Source: Fimousia sp045616445
Lineage (GTDB): Bacteria > Bacillota > Clostridia > Lachnospirales > Lachnospiraceae
Reading direction: 5' to 3'
NCBI GenBank assembly: GCA_045616445.1
Contig: JAZLGR010000007.1
Location: forward strand, 1 to 14,103
Length of the DNA: 14,103 bases
The position numbers were made by a program, and so were the translations under genes. Shown piece by piece: positions 1 through 6,852 of the stretch; the first letter of the stretch is position 1, and every line of letters starts with the position of its first letter. The notes under the pieces were generated by a model. It saw only the letters and a list, made by a program, of their open reading frames with translations. It ran no database searches and was not told the origin of the DNA.

Positions 1-92
1 ATACACCAAAAAAACAAAAAACTTCATAGGACAACGTCATGGCGAACTCAACACCTTCGCTCTTTTGTCATGCAATTTTTTATTTCTCTATA

Positions 93-122
93 ATTATACA
101 CTCTCTGGGGCTATAATAGCAA
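93..122 (-). promoter_or_regulatory. Putative leftward sigma-A promoter for a gene beyond the left edge
   Basis: Read on the minus strand, TTGCTA (117-122) is followed after 18 bases by a perfect TATAAT (93-98). It lies just past the dnaB terminator and points out of the window. No convincing ribosome binding site plus ORF is visible in bases 1-85, so the transcript would be a leader, an RNA or a gene starting outside the window. Confidence 0.45.
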
Positions 123-142
123 TTTCCTATATATCAAAAAAT

Positions 143-170
143 AAGGACTCAGTTTTAATACTGAGTCCTT
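143..170 (-). terminator. Intrinsic terminator of the gdpP-rplI-dnaB operon, overlapping the dnaB 3' end
   Basis: A 10-bp stem (143-152 with 161-170, AAGGACTCAG / CTGAGTCCTT) has an 8-base loop. On the minus strand it is followed by a TTATTTTTT tract. The dnaB stop codon lies in the loop and one arm of the stem encodes the last residues of DnaB, so the terminator is embedded in the coding sequence. Confidence 0.85.
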
Positions 171-1495
171 TCTTTATTTGCAAATTTAGTATATTGTCCT
201 AACCAGGCAAGCTCGATACTGCCGGTTGCACCGGCTCTCTGCTTGGCCACAATGATTTCAGCCAGATTCTTCTTCTCTGTCTCCGGATTATAATAATCAT
301 CACGGTAAATGAACATGATGACGTCGGCATCCTGTTCGATGGAACCGGATTCTCGAAGGTCTGATAATACCGGTTTGTGATCGGCACGGCTGTCTACCGC
401 ACGGTTTAACTGGGACAGTGCGATGATCGGTGCGTCAATCTCACGGGCTAAGGCCTTTAAAGAACGGGAAATCTCAGAGATTTCCTGCTGACGGGATTCG
501 GTTCTGCCATTACCTGCCATCAACTGGAGGTAGTCGATGATGACTAAGCCAATGTCCTGGGACTGTTTGTAACGTCGACATTTGGAACGAAGTTCTGCGA
601 TGTTAAGCCCTGGTGTGTCATCGATGATCAGTGGAGAATGGCCGATTACGGCTGCACTTTCCATCAATCTCTCCCAATCCTGATCTTCCAATTCACCGGT
701 ACGAATCAGCTGGGAATCGATCATGGATTCCATGGACATCAATCGCTGTACAAGCTGTTCCTTTGACATTTCCAAGCTGAAAATTGCCACTGGAATCTTC
801 TTATTACAAGCCACATGCTGGGCGATATTCAGTACAAATGCTGTTTTGCCCATGGCCGGACGGGCTGCCACGATGAGCAGCTGGGATGGATGGAGACCGG
901 TCAGCTTATAATCAAGATCTGTAAATCCGGTTGGAATTCCGGTAATCTTGCCCTTATTTCTGGATGCCTCTTCAATCTGATCCAGAGTATTCATCACGAC
1001 ATCTCGGATTGGAACGAAATCTTCTCTGCCGCTGGCATTCTGCAGGAGATGGAAGACTTCCTTCTCGGTGCCCTCCATGATATTGGAGAAGTCATCCTTG
1101 CCGAGATAACAGTCTGCTGTGATCTTCTCTGTCACCTTGATCAGGTTTCGAAGAACGGATTTTTCCTTTACAATGCTGGCATACTGCTTCGCATTGGCAG
1201 AGGTTGGCACAGTTTCCACCAGCTCACGGATGTAATCCAGGCTCTGGATGGATTCCGGTACCTGCTTTTCCTTCAGTTTATTCTGAAGGGTAACCAGATC
1301 TACCGGTTTTCCCTCTTTGTAGAGGTCAACCATGGCTTCAAAGAGGATTCCATTGGAGTTCTGATAAAAATCCTCTGGTTTTAACACGTCTGCAACCTCA
1401 ATGATGGCATCTCGGTCCATCAGCATGGCACCGACTACAGACTTTTCCGCCTCCGGACTATTCGGTTGTATTTTCTTGATAAATGCTTCATCCAT
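155..1495 (-). CDS. dnaB: Replicative DNA helicase DnaB
   Basis: Hexameric 5'-3' helicase that unwinds DNA at the replication fork and works with primase. The 446-residue protein has the usual family length. The N-terminal primase-interacting domain spans about 10-110 (NSPEAEKSVVGAML near the start). The RecA-like ATPase domain starts at about 185: Walker A ARPAMGKTA at 211-219 with K217, Walker B VIIDYLQL at 318-325, motif H3 SQLNR at 361-365, and the arginine-finger region AKQRAGATG around R420. There is no intein or insertion. The ATG overlaps the rplI stop by one base (TAATG), and no good Shine-Dalgarno precedes it, so translation probably depends on coupling to rplI. The stop codon lies inside the terminator loop. 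Confidence 0.97.
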   Translation of the reverse strand: MDEAFIKKIQPNSPEAEKSVVGAMLMDRDAIIEVADVLKPEDFYQNSNGILFEAMVDLYKEGKPVDLVTLQNKLKEKQVPESIQSLDYIRELVETVPTSANAKQYASIVKEKSVLRNLIKVTEKITADCYLGKDDFSNIMEGTEKEVFHLLQNASGREDFVPIRDVVMNTLDQIEEASRNKGKITGIPTGFTDLDYKLTGLHPSQLLIVAARPAMGKTAFVLNIAQHVACNKKIPVAIFSLEMSKEQLVQRLMSMESMIDSQLIRTGELEDQDWERLMESAAVIGHSPLIIDDTPGLNIAELRSKCRRYKQSQDIGLVIIDYLQLMAGNGRTESRQQEISEISRSLKALAREIDAPIIALSQLNRAVDSRADHKPVLSDLRESGSIEQDADVIMFIYRDDYYNPETEKKNLAEIIVAKQRAGATGSIELAWLGQYTKFANKERTQY

Positions 1496-1938
1496 TATTT
1501 TTCTACTACTTTAACCTTTAATGTTGCAGTTACCTGTGGGTGTAATTTTAATGTTACATTGTGGACGCCAAGTGTTTTGATTGGTTCCACAACCATCTTT
1601 TTCTTATCTAATTCGATGTTAAGCTGTTTCTTTGCTTCTGCAGCAACTTCCTTTGTAGAAACGGAGCCAAATGTTTTGCCGTTGTTTCCAAGCTTCATGG
1701 CAATCACAACTTCCTTTGTTTCCACTTCTGCTTTTAATGCCTGTGCATCTGCCAAACGTTCTGCAGCAAGCTTTTCTTCTTTTTTCTTTTTTACTCTTAA
1801 GTCGTTCATGGCTTTTGGTGTTGCTTCCACGCCTAAGCCCTTTTTGATGATGACATTTCTTGCGTAACCATCTTTTAATTCCACAACTTCATCCTGTTTT
1901 CCAACATTTTTCACATCTTCAAATAAAATAACTTTCAT
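1495..1938 (-). CDS. rplI: 50S ribosomal protein L9
   Basis: L9 binds 23S rRNA and extends from the large subunit near the L1 stalk. The 147-residue length is normal. The N-terminal RNA-binding domain carries the L9 signature (GKQDEVVELKDGYARN, then a KKGLG turn, residues 13-36). A long charged connecting helix follows (about 41-75, rich in K/E/A), then the C-terminal domain. AAGGAG lies about 10 bases before the ATG. The gene sits two bases after the gdpP stop and its stop overlaps the dnaB start, giving a three-gene translationally linked operon. This order is common in Firmicutes. Confidence 0.97.
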   Translation of the reverse strand: MKVILFEDVKNVGKQDEVVELKDGYARNVIIKKGLGVEATPKAMNDLRVKKKKEEKLAAERLADAQALKAEVETKEVVIAMKLGNNGKTFGSVSTKEVAAEAKKQLNIELDKKKMVVEPIKTLGVHNVTLKLHPQVTATLKVKVVEK

Positions 1939-1940
1939 TT

Positions 1941-4037
1941 CTATAATTCTCCTTCTTGTTTCATTTTCAATAATAAGTTTTCTATTTCTTCCCTTGCTTC
2001 TGAAAGGTTCATATTCTTAAGCTGAGCACCGGCAACGGTCATATGGCCGCCTCCGCCGAATTTTTCCATAATAATCTGTACATTGACCTCGTCGATGGAA
2101 CGGGCACTGACATAGATGGTATCTCCCACCTGGGTCAGCACAAAGGATGCCTTGATTCCTTCAATATCAAGAAGTTCGTTGGCAACCTGGGCACCAAGTA
2201 CGGATGGGGAATCAAGTCCGTTGCCATTCAACGTGCTGATAGCATACACACGCTCAAAGAGATGAGAATTGCTGACTGCATTGGCACGGAGCTGGTAGGT
2301 CTCTAAATTATCACGGAAAATCTTTCGTACACGGGTAACATCTGCACCATTTCTTCGAAGGAATGCTGCTGCCTCAAAGGTACGTACCCCGGTCTGAACA
2401 ACAAAGTTATTGGTATCAATTAAGATACCGGAATACATGGCATCTGCTTCCACTGGACGAAGCTTTGGCTTGGTATTCACATATTGTAAGATCTCTGCCA
2501 CAAGTTCGCAGGCAGAAGATGCATATGGTTCAATATAGGAAAGGGTTGCATGCTTGATCGTATCCTTCATCTGGCGATGGTGGTCGATGACGACAAGGGT
2601 ATGCAGCTTCTTCACCAATTCCGGACACTCTGTATAGCTTGGACGGTTTACGTCTACCACAACCAGCAGACATTTCTTGTCATCGGCCCATCCCAGAGCC
2701 CTCTCACTACTGATAAACATATCCGGGTCATAGTTTTTATCTTTCCGCAGCTTATTAAGAAGCTGTCTCACGGAGATACTTTCCTGGTCAAGGACAATGT
2801 GTACCTCCTTGCCAAGACTTTTGGCCATGCGGTAAATACCAATGGCGGATCCAACGCTGTCTGTATCCGGAATCTTATGTCCCATGATAAAGATTCGTTC
2901 TCTGGATTCCATGATCTCACGCAACGCATGGGCCTTAACACGGGCCTTAACACGAGTATTCTTCTCTACTACCTGAGATTTACCGCCGTAGAAGGATACA
3001 TTCTCTTCCTCTTTGACAACAGCCTGATCGCCGCCTCGTCCGAGGGCAAGGTCCATCATCTGACTGGCATTCTCGTAAGCCTCTGAATAGCTGTCACTGC
3101 CAGATGCAATGGCAATACTTAAGGTCATGGCCATCTCATTCCCTACATTGATATGTCTGATATCATCCAGCAGGGAAAACTTGGTATCAATTAACTTCTG
3201 CAGATACTTCTGCTGGAAGAAAACGATGTATTTGTCACGTTCTACCTTCTTGACGATGGCATCTAAATTGCTCATGGTTTTGTTGATTCGTCGGTCAACT
3301 AAGGTAATCAGCATGGAATGCTTTACCTCGTCGGACTTTTCCAACACTTCTTCATAGTTATCGATATAAATCAGGCCGGCAACCATCTTCTGGTTATCTA
3401 CCTGACGGCTGAATCTTCGAATGATCGTTTCGTCGAAGAAATAGTACAGAATCATGGCATTCTCATCGTTGATGCGGCGAAGCTCTTCCTTGGTGAACTT
3501 GCCATCCTCATCAATCAGATGTTCCTGCAGACGGACCCTTCTCATCTCTACACGATAGGTTGTTGTCATCAGGTCCTTCGTGCGGTCATTGACCGGACGT
3601 TTCACCATAATCTGTCTCTTCTCACGGTCCACTTCCGTATCCATCTGCTTCCCAAGATCCGGGAAAATGGTATTGATCATGTTCCGCTTCTTGCCTGCTG
3701 ATCCCGCAAGCTTGGCAAATGCTTCGTTGTACCAAACAATAAATCCTGTCTGATCAGTCATCGCATATGGAACCGGCAGTTCTTTTACGATTTTCTTCTG
3801 AATAATATCCATGTCGATGGCGTAGTTTACCATATCCTCTGTAATTTCTTTTCTGAGAACAAAATATGCATATATGGAACTGGCAACGAAAATGCCCGTT
3901 GCAATTGTCATGATCAGTCCTGCTTTTACGTTGATGGTATACATGATGATAGTCATGACGATCATAATAAATGTCATGATAAAAGGAATCATCATATAGC
4001 GTTCAAGACTGTTTCGATTTGTATTGAACTTACTCAT
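1941..4037 (-). CDS. gdpP: Cyclic-di-AMP phosphodiesterase GdpP (DHH/DHHA1 family)
   Basis: Membrane-anchored enzyme that hydrolyses c-di-AMP to pApA and so sets the level of this second messenger in cell-wall and osmotic homeostasis. Numbering from the upstream ATG at 4049 (702 residues): two membrane segments (about 20-66), a PAS-like sensor region (about 85-140), a degenerate GGDEF domain (about 220-345, ending in GRGGDQAVVK), then the DHH domain with GHKIPDTD (390-397), D466, DHH at 489-491 and D545. The DHHA1 motif GGGGHMTVAG is at 665-674. All metal-binding positions look intact. I prefer the ATG at 4037 (698 residues): GGAG lies six bases upstream of it, whereas the ATG at 4049 has no ribosome binding site. 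First gene of the operon. Confidence 0.95.
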   Translation of the reverse strand: MSKFNTNRNSLERYMMIPFIMTFIMIVMTIIMYTINVKAGLIMTIATGIFVASSIYAYFVLRKEITEDMVNYAIDMDIIQKKIVKELPVPYAMTDQTGFIVWYNEAFAKLAGSAGKKRNMINTIFPDLGKQMDTEVDREKRQIMVKRPVNDRTKDLMTTTYRVEMRRVRLQEHLIDEDGKFTKEELRRINDENAMILYYFFDETIIRRFSRQVDNQKMVAGLIYIDNYEEVLEKSDEVKHSMLITLVDRRINKTMSNLDAIVKKVERDKYIVFFQQKYLQKLIDTKFSLLDDIRHINVGNEMAMTLSIAIASGSDSYSEAYENASQMMDLALGRGGDQAVVKEEENVSFYGGKSQVVEKNTRVKARVKAHALREIMESRERIFIMGHKIPDTDSVGSAIGIYRMAKSLGKEVHIVLDQESISVRQLLNKLRKDKNYDPDMFISSERALGWADDKKCLLVVVDVNRPSYTECPELVKKLHTLVVIDHHRQMKDTIKHATLSYIEPYASSACELVAEILQYVNTKPKLRPVEADAMYSGILIDTNNFVVQTGVRTFEAAAFLRRNGADVTRVRKIFRDNLETYQLRANAVSNSHLFERVYAISTLNGNGLDSPSVLGAQVANELLDIEGIKASFVLTQVGDTIYVSARSIDEVNVQIIMEKFGGGGHMTVAGAQLKNMNLSEAREEIENLLLKMKQEGEL

Positions 4038-4077
4038 ATTCTTCTCCATTCACTACGCAAACTTATAGTAATAATAT

Positions 4078-4106
4078 ATTATATCATTCTTATCAACAAA
4101 GTGCAA
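4078..4106 (-). promoter_or_regulatory. Promoter of the gdpP-rplI-dnaB operon
   Basis: On the minus strand TTGCAC (4101-4106), a 17-base spacer and a perfect TATAAT (4078-4083). A/T-rich DNA upstream could act as an UP element. The predicted start is near 4071, giving a leader of about 30 bases. Confidence 0.8.
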
Positions 4107-4126
4107 AAAAAGTCAAAAAAAATAGA

Positions 4127-4154
4127 AAGAAGCAGGTCCGCATACCTGCTTCTT
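4127..4154 (-). terminator. Intrinsic terminator of the GpsA-like gene
   Basis: Stem AAGAAGCAGGT (4127-4137) pairs with ACCTGCTTCTT (4144-4154) around a 6-base loop. On the minus strand it is followed by TTCTATTTTTTTT and further T runs. It insulates the dehydrogenase gene from the gdpP promoter directly downstream. Confidence 0.9.
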
Positions 4155-4220
4155 CCATAGGTGAAACTCATTATATTAATGATATTTTGGGAGCTTGTTT
4201 ATCGTAAATATCTTTGTAGA

Positions 4221-5264
4221 TTATTTTACGTACATTCTAAATTTCTTCCAAGGAATGTTAACTTCAGCGCCTTCGTTGATGATTGCATCTACATGCATTA
4301 ATAATGGATAATCATCTAAAGATACAACGCCTCTTTCAGCTAATTTACGAACTGCACGAGCTGTTCTTGTAGCGATAACGATGGATTCAAGTGTTACACC
4401 TGCAAGTTCATCCATTGCTTCCTGGAATGTAAGACCACGGCCAAGTAATGTACCGATCTTACGTGTTCTACCACCGAATACTGTTACGAATAAGTCACCA
4501 CCACCGTGAACGATGTTTTCTGGACCACCGTTGATGAGTTCAAGTAACTGAATCATCTCTTTGATACTCTGGCCGAATAAAGCTGCCTGAGAGTTGTAAT
4601 GAACAGCACCAATCTTACCATCACGTTTTTCAGCTAAACCTACTGCTAAAGTAACTGCTAAAGCGTAAGCATTCTTCATAGCTACTGCACATTCAACACC
4701 TACAACGTCTGTAGATAAGGAAATGTGATAGTAATCTGTTTCTAACTGTTCTCTGATCCATTCTAATGTTTCCATGGATTTACCACAGAATGCTACGTGA
4801 GAATCATCATGATCAGCTAATTCGTAGGATGTACATGGACCACCGATTGCGTTGAAGTTGATATTTTTGCCTTCTGGCTGTCTTTCAGCGAAGATTGTTG
4901 GATAAGGTACTAATGTACCATCTTCTAAATCAACCATACCTTTTGTTACTGTTAATAATGGTACTTCTTCAGGAATTACAGGAAGAATTTCGTCACAGAA
5001 CCAGTCTAAACCAAAGGAGGATACACCACCTAAGATTAAGTCAGCGCCAACTAAAGCTTCTGCTAATTCTTCATAATAGTAATACTTGATACCATCATGT
5101 AAAGTTCTCTTTAAAGTAATGTGGAAATTGTCTTTCTTTAAGCCAGTGATGATGTCTGCGTCTAATGGGGAGCCAACTAATCTTACTTCATGACCATTTT
5201 CGAATGCTGGGAATGTGATCGCAGAGTTCATCTGACCTGCACAGATAAATGTAATTACGCTCAT
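4221..5264 (-). CDS. NAD(P)-dependent glycerol-3-phosphate dehydrogenase family protein (GpsA-like)
   Basis: The family interconverts dihydroxyacetone phosphate and sn-glycerol-3-phosphate for phospholipid synthesis in the cytoplasm. The 347 residues match family length. An N-terminal Rossmann domain (1-185) contains VTKGM (106-110) and GGPCTSYEL (141-149). The helical domain holds the expected catalytic lysine in VAMKNAYAL (K197) and GGRTRKIG (264-271). The dinucleotide loop is atypical: ICAGQMNSA (7-15) instead of GAGxxGxA. AAGGAG lies before the ATG. Codons are strongly biased (TTA Leu, GTA/GTT Val) as in the ribosomal genes here, suggesting high expression. It is transcribed alone, divergent from a LacI-type regulator, so it may be a regulated paralogue acting on a related sugar or polyol phosphate. 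Family certain, substrate not. Confidence 0.85.
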   Translation of the reverse strand: MSVITFICAGQMNSAITFPAFENGHEVRLVGSPLDADIITGLKKDNFHITLKRTLHDGIKYYYYEELAEALVGADLILGGVSSFGLDWFCDEILPVIPEEVPLLTVTKGMVDLEDGTLVPYPTIFAERQPEGKNINFNAIGGPCTSYELADHDDSHVAFCGKSMETLEWIREQLETDYYHISLSTDVVGVECAVAMKNAYALAVTLAVGLAEKRDGKIGAVHYNSQAALFGQSIKEMIQLLELINGGPENIVHGGGDLFVTVFGGRTRKIGTLLGRGLTFQEAMDELAGVTLESIVIATRTARAVRKLAERGVVSLDDYPLLMHVDAIINEGAEVNIPWKKFRMYVK

Positions 5265-5296
5265 TATAAATCTCCTTCTTTTATAAATTTAGTATA

Positions 5297-5355
5297 ATCA
5301 AAGCATCAGTTTTGGGGGATAATGCTTCATACAAGAGCCCGTCTCTTGTTAATGT
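5297..5355 (-). promoter_or_regulatory. Structured 5' leader of the GpsA-like gene (two hairpins)
   Basis: The roughly 100-base untranslated leader has two predicted hairpins on the minus strand: CAAGAG-acggg-CTCTTG near 5333-5349, and AAGCAT...ATGCTT (about 5300-5326) with a C-rich loop. Neither is followed by a T run. They could stabilise a highly expressed mRNA; I do not recognise a riboswitch. Confidence 0.45.
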
Positions 5356-5371
5356 TTGTTACTATATATTT

Positions 5372-5400
5372 ATATAACCATATATTTTTTTGCTTGTCAA
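5372..5400 (-). promoter_or_regulatory. Promoter of the GpsA-like gene
   Basis: On the minus strand a consensus TTGACA (5395-5400), a 17-base A-rich spacer and TTATAT (5372-5377). The predicted start is near 5364. The -35 box abuts the 12-bp hairpin at 5403-5434. Confidence 0.8.
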
Positions 5401-5402
5401 AT

Positions 5403-5434
5403 GCCACAAATGGCATAAATAAGCCATTTGTGGC
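5403..5434. repeat. 12-bp perfect inverted repeat upstream of the GpsA-like promoter
   Basis: GCCACAAATGGC (5403-5414) and GCCATTTGTGGC (5423-5434) are perfect complements around an 8-base loop. Each arm is itself a short palindrome (GCCA-N4-TGGC). On the plus strand a CATTTTTT tract follows, so it resembles a rightward terminator, but no gene lies upstream on that strand. Its position just beyond the -35 box would also suit a regulatory protein site. Confidence 0.7.
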
Positions 5435-5444
5435 CATTTTTTAA

Positions 5445-5464
5445 TTAATCAAAATTTTGATTAA
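5445..5464. promoter_or_regulatory. Palindromic operator O1, probable LacI-family site
   Basis: TTAATCAAAATTTTGATTAA is a 20-bp perfect palindrome between the divergent promoters. The same half-sites recur at 5551-5574. Its centre is AATT rather than the CG of most LacI-family operators. Binding by the adjacent repressor is inferred from position and duplication. Confidence 0.7.
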
Positions 5465-5517
5465 CAGTCGTTATTCCCATTTTTTTCTTTTTCAATCTGA
5501 TGGATTTCTAAAAAACC

Positions 5518-5546
5518 TTGCAACTGTGGGATTTCTCTTTTATAAT
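5518..5546 (+). promoter_or_regulatory. Promoter of the LacI-family regulator gene
   Basis: TTGCAA (5518-5523), a 17-base spacer and a perfect TATAAT (5541-5546). The predicted start, near 5553, falls inside the second operator, so the gene is probably autorepressed. Confidence 0.8.
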
Positions 5547-5550
5547 TTAA

Positions 5551-5574
5551 TTAATCAATTTTTATTTTGATTAA
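5551..5574. promoter_or_regulatory. Operator O2 at the regulator's transcription start
   Basis: TTAATCAA (5551-5558), 8 bases, TTGATTAA (5567-5574). Flanks on both sides repeat those of O1: TTAA before, and after TTGATTAA a diverged triplet (CAG at O1, TAA at O2) then TCGTTATT. The two sites therefore look like a duplicated module. Centre-to-centre distance from O1 is 108 bp. Further half-sites (TTAATCAAAAT, AAATCAAAAT) follow at 5585-5605 in the leader. Confidence 0.7.
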
Positions 5575-5622
5575 TAATCGTTATTAATCAAAATAAATCA
5601 AAATTATTTTTAGAGGTAAAAA

Positions 5623-6702
5623 ATGGGAAAAAGAAACAGAATTACAACCCGAGACATTGCAGAATATACCGGTCTTTCCCAATCTACAATATCTATGGTA
5701 CTTAGTAAGAAAGCTGGGGTCTCCTTCAGTCCGGAAACCGTATCCATCGTGGAGAATGCTGCCAGAGAACTTGGCTACCAGAAACCGAAAGCAGGCATTA
5801 AGAAGAAGGATAGCAACCTTGCATCCACCATTGTGATCATTTCTCCGACCTATACCAATGCCTACTATAACCAGCTCAGTCATGCCATCACTGCCCGTGC
5901 AAAGGAAAAGGGCTATACCACATTTGTAAGCTCCACACTCCGTGACAGCGAAGAAGAGACAGAATACATGGATCTTTTGGCACGCTTTGATCTGGCGGGA
6001 ATCATTTTCTTAAGCTCTCCTGCCAGAATGGCCACAGCCAACAAGCTTGCCCAGGAAATCCCATGCGTACTGATCGGCGATAACCCATCCAACTGCCGTT
6101 TCGACTGTGTGGAACTGAATAATATCTGGCCGGCATATATGTTGGGTGAGCATCTGATTAAGTTAGGCCACACCCACATCACCTTTGTGGCTTCTCCGCT
6201 TACCGCCAACCGAACCAACCGTGATTTCCGTATTCAGGGACTGCGCAATGCCTTAGCGGACAATGGCCTTGATGATGATCATCTTGAACTGCTCTCCCTG
6301 TCAAGAACAGCTTACAGCCTGCTGCCATCTGATCAGCGCGAGTATGAGAATGGCTATCGCCTTGCCCGTCAGGCCATCGAGAAGAATACCCAGTCCACCG
6401 CATTTGTCGGATACAATGACATCACTGCCTTCGGTATCATGGCAGCGTTAAATGATATGGGCTACCGTGTGCCGGCAGACTATTCTGTGTGCGGATTTGA
6501 CAATCTTCCCCTCTCTGCCATGCCACAGATCTCCCTGACCACCATTGAGCACGGGACCATGAGTAAGGGCCAGCAGGCCGTCGATATCATTGACCGTAAG
6601 ATCCAGCGTAAGAAGAATGCCAGCAAGGATTCCTTCACCACCAGAATGGAATATGAACCAAAGCTGATTGTGAGAAAATCCTCTGGAAGATGCCGTAATT
6701 AA
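5623..6702 (+). CDS. LacI-family transcriptional regulator
   Basis: DNA-binding repressor with a sugar-binding-protein-like sensor domain. The 359 residues comprise a helix-turn-helix at 7-30 (TTRDIAEYTGLSQSTISMVL), the ELGY that ends the headpiece (49-52), and an effector domain from about 68 with YTNAYYNQL, FVGYNDITAFGIMAALNDMGYRVPADYSVCGFDN (261-294) and a C-terminal LTTIEH. The segment that normally forms the DNA-binding hinge helix (NxxARxL) is instead KPKAGIKKKDSNLAS, and the HTH has M25 where most members have Arg. AGAGGT lies before the ATG. Palindromes at its own start site and near the divergent promoter point to autoregulation and control of the GpsA-like gene. The effector cannot be read from sequence. 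Confidence 0.93.
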   Translation: MGKRNRITTRDIAEYTGLSQSTISMVLSKKAGVSFSPETVSIVENAARELGYQKPKAGIKKKDSNLASTIVIISPTYTNAYYNQLSHAITARAKEKGYTTFVSSTLRDSEEETEYMDLLARFDLAGIIFLSSPARMATANKLAQEIPCVLIGDNPSNCRFDCVELNNIWPAYMLGEHLIKLGHTHITFVASPLTANRTNRDFRIQGLRNALADNGLDDDHLELLSLSRTAYSLLPSDQREYENGYRLARQAIEKNTQSTAFVGYNDITAFGIMAALNDMGYRVPADYSVCGFDNLPLSAMPQISLTTIEHGTMSKGQQAVDIIDRKIQRKKNASKDSFTTRMEYEPKLIVRKSSGRCRN

Positions 6703-6750
6703 ACAGCGCCTTCCTTTTTATACAACTCACAAAACAGTGCACCACCCCAA

Positions 6751-6788
6751 AAAAAGCCGTATCCGGCAGGTACCGGATACGGCTTTTT
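6751..6788. terminator. Bidirectional terminator between convergent genes
   Basis: A 16-bp perfect stem (AAAAAGCCGTATCCGG, 6751-6766, with 6773-6788) and a 6-base loop, with A and T runs at either side. It ends the LacI-type gene on the plus strand and the esterase operon on the minus strand. Confidence 0.93.
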
Positions 6789-6852
6789 CTATTATGGGAC
6801 TTTGGTCGCAGCCCCTTATTATTATGTAACAAAGCTATATTCACAATGTATA

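Noticed and set aside
815..1384. A 189-codon open frame on the plus strand opposite dnaB
   Set aside because: It is antisense to a certain gene with no start signals; it is a shadow of dnaB codon structure.
2550..3086. A 178-codon open frame on the plus strand opposite gdpP
   Set aside because: Antisense to the GdpP catalytic and GGDEF regions, no ribosome binding site and no recognisable domain.
5403..5440. Terminator of an undetected rightward gene
   Set aside because: No ribosome binding site plus ORF exists on the plus strand between 5265 and 5402, so it is listed as an inverted repeat instead.
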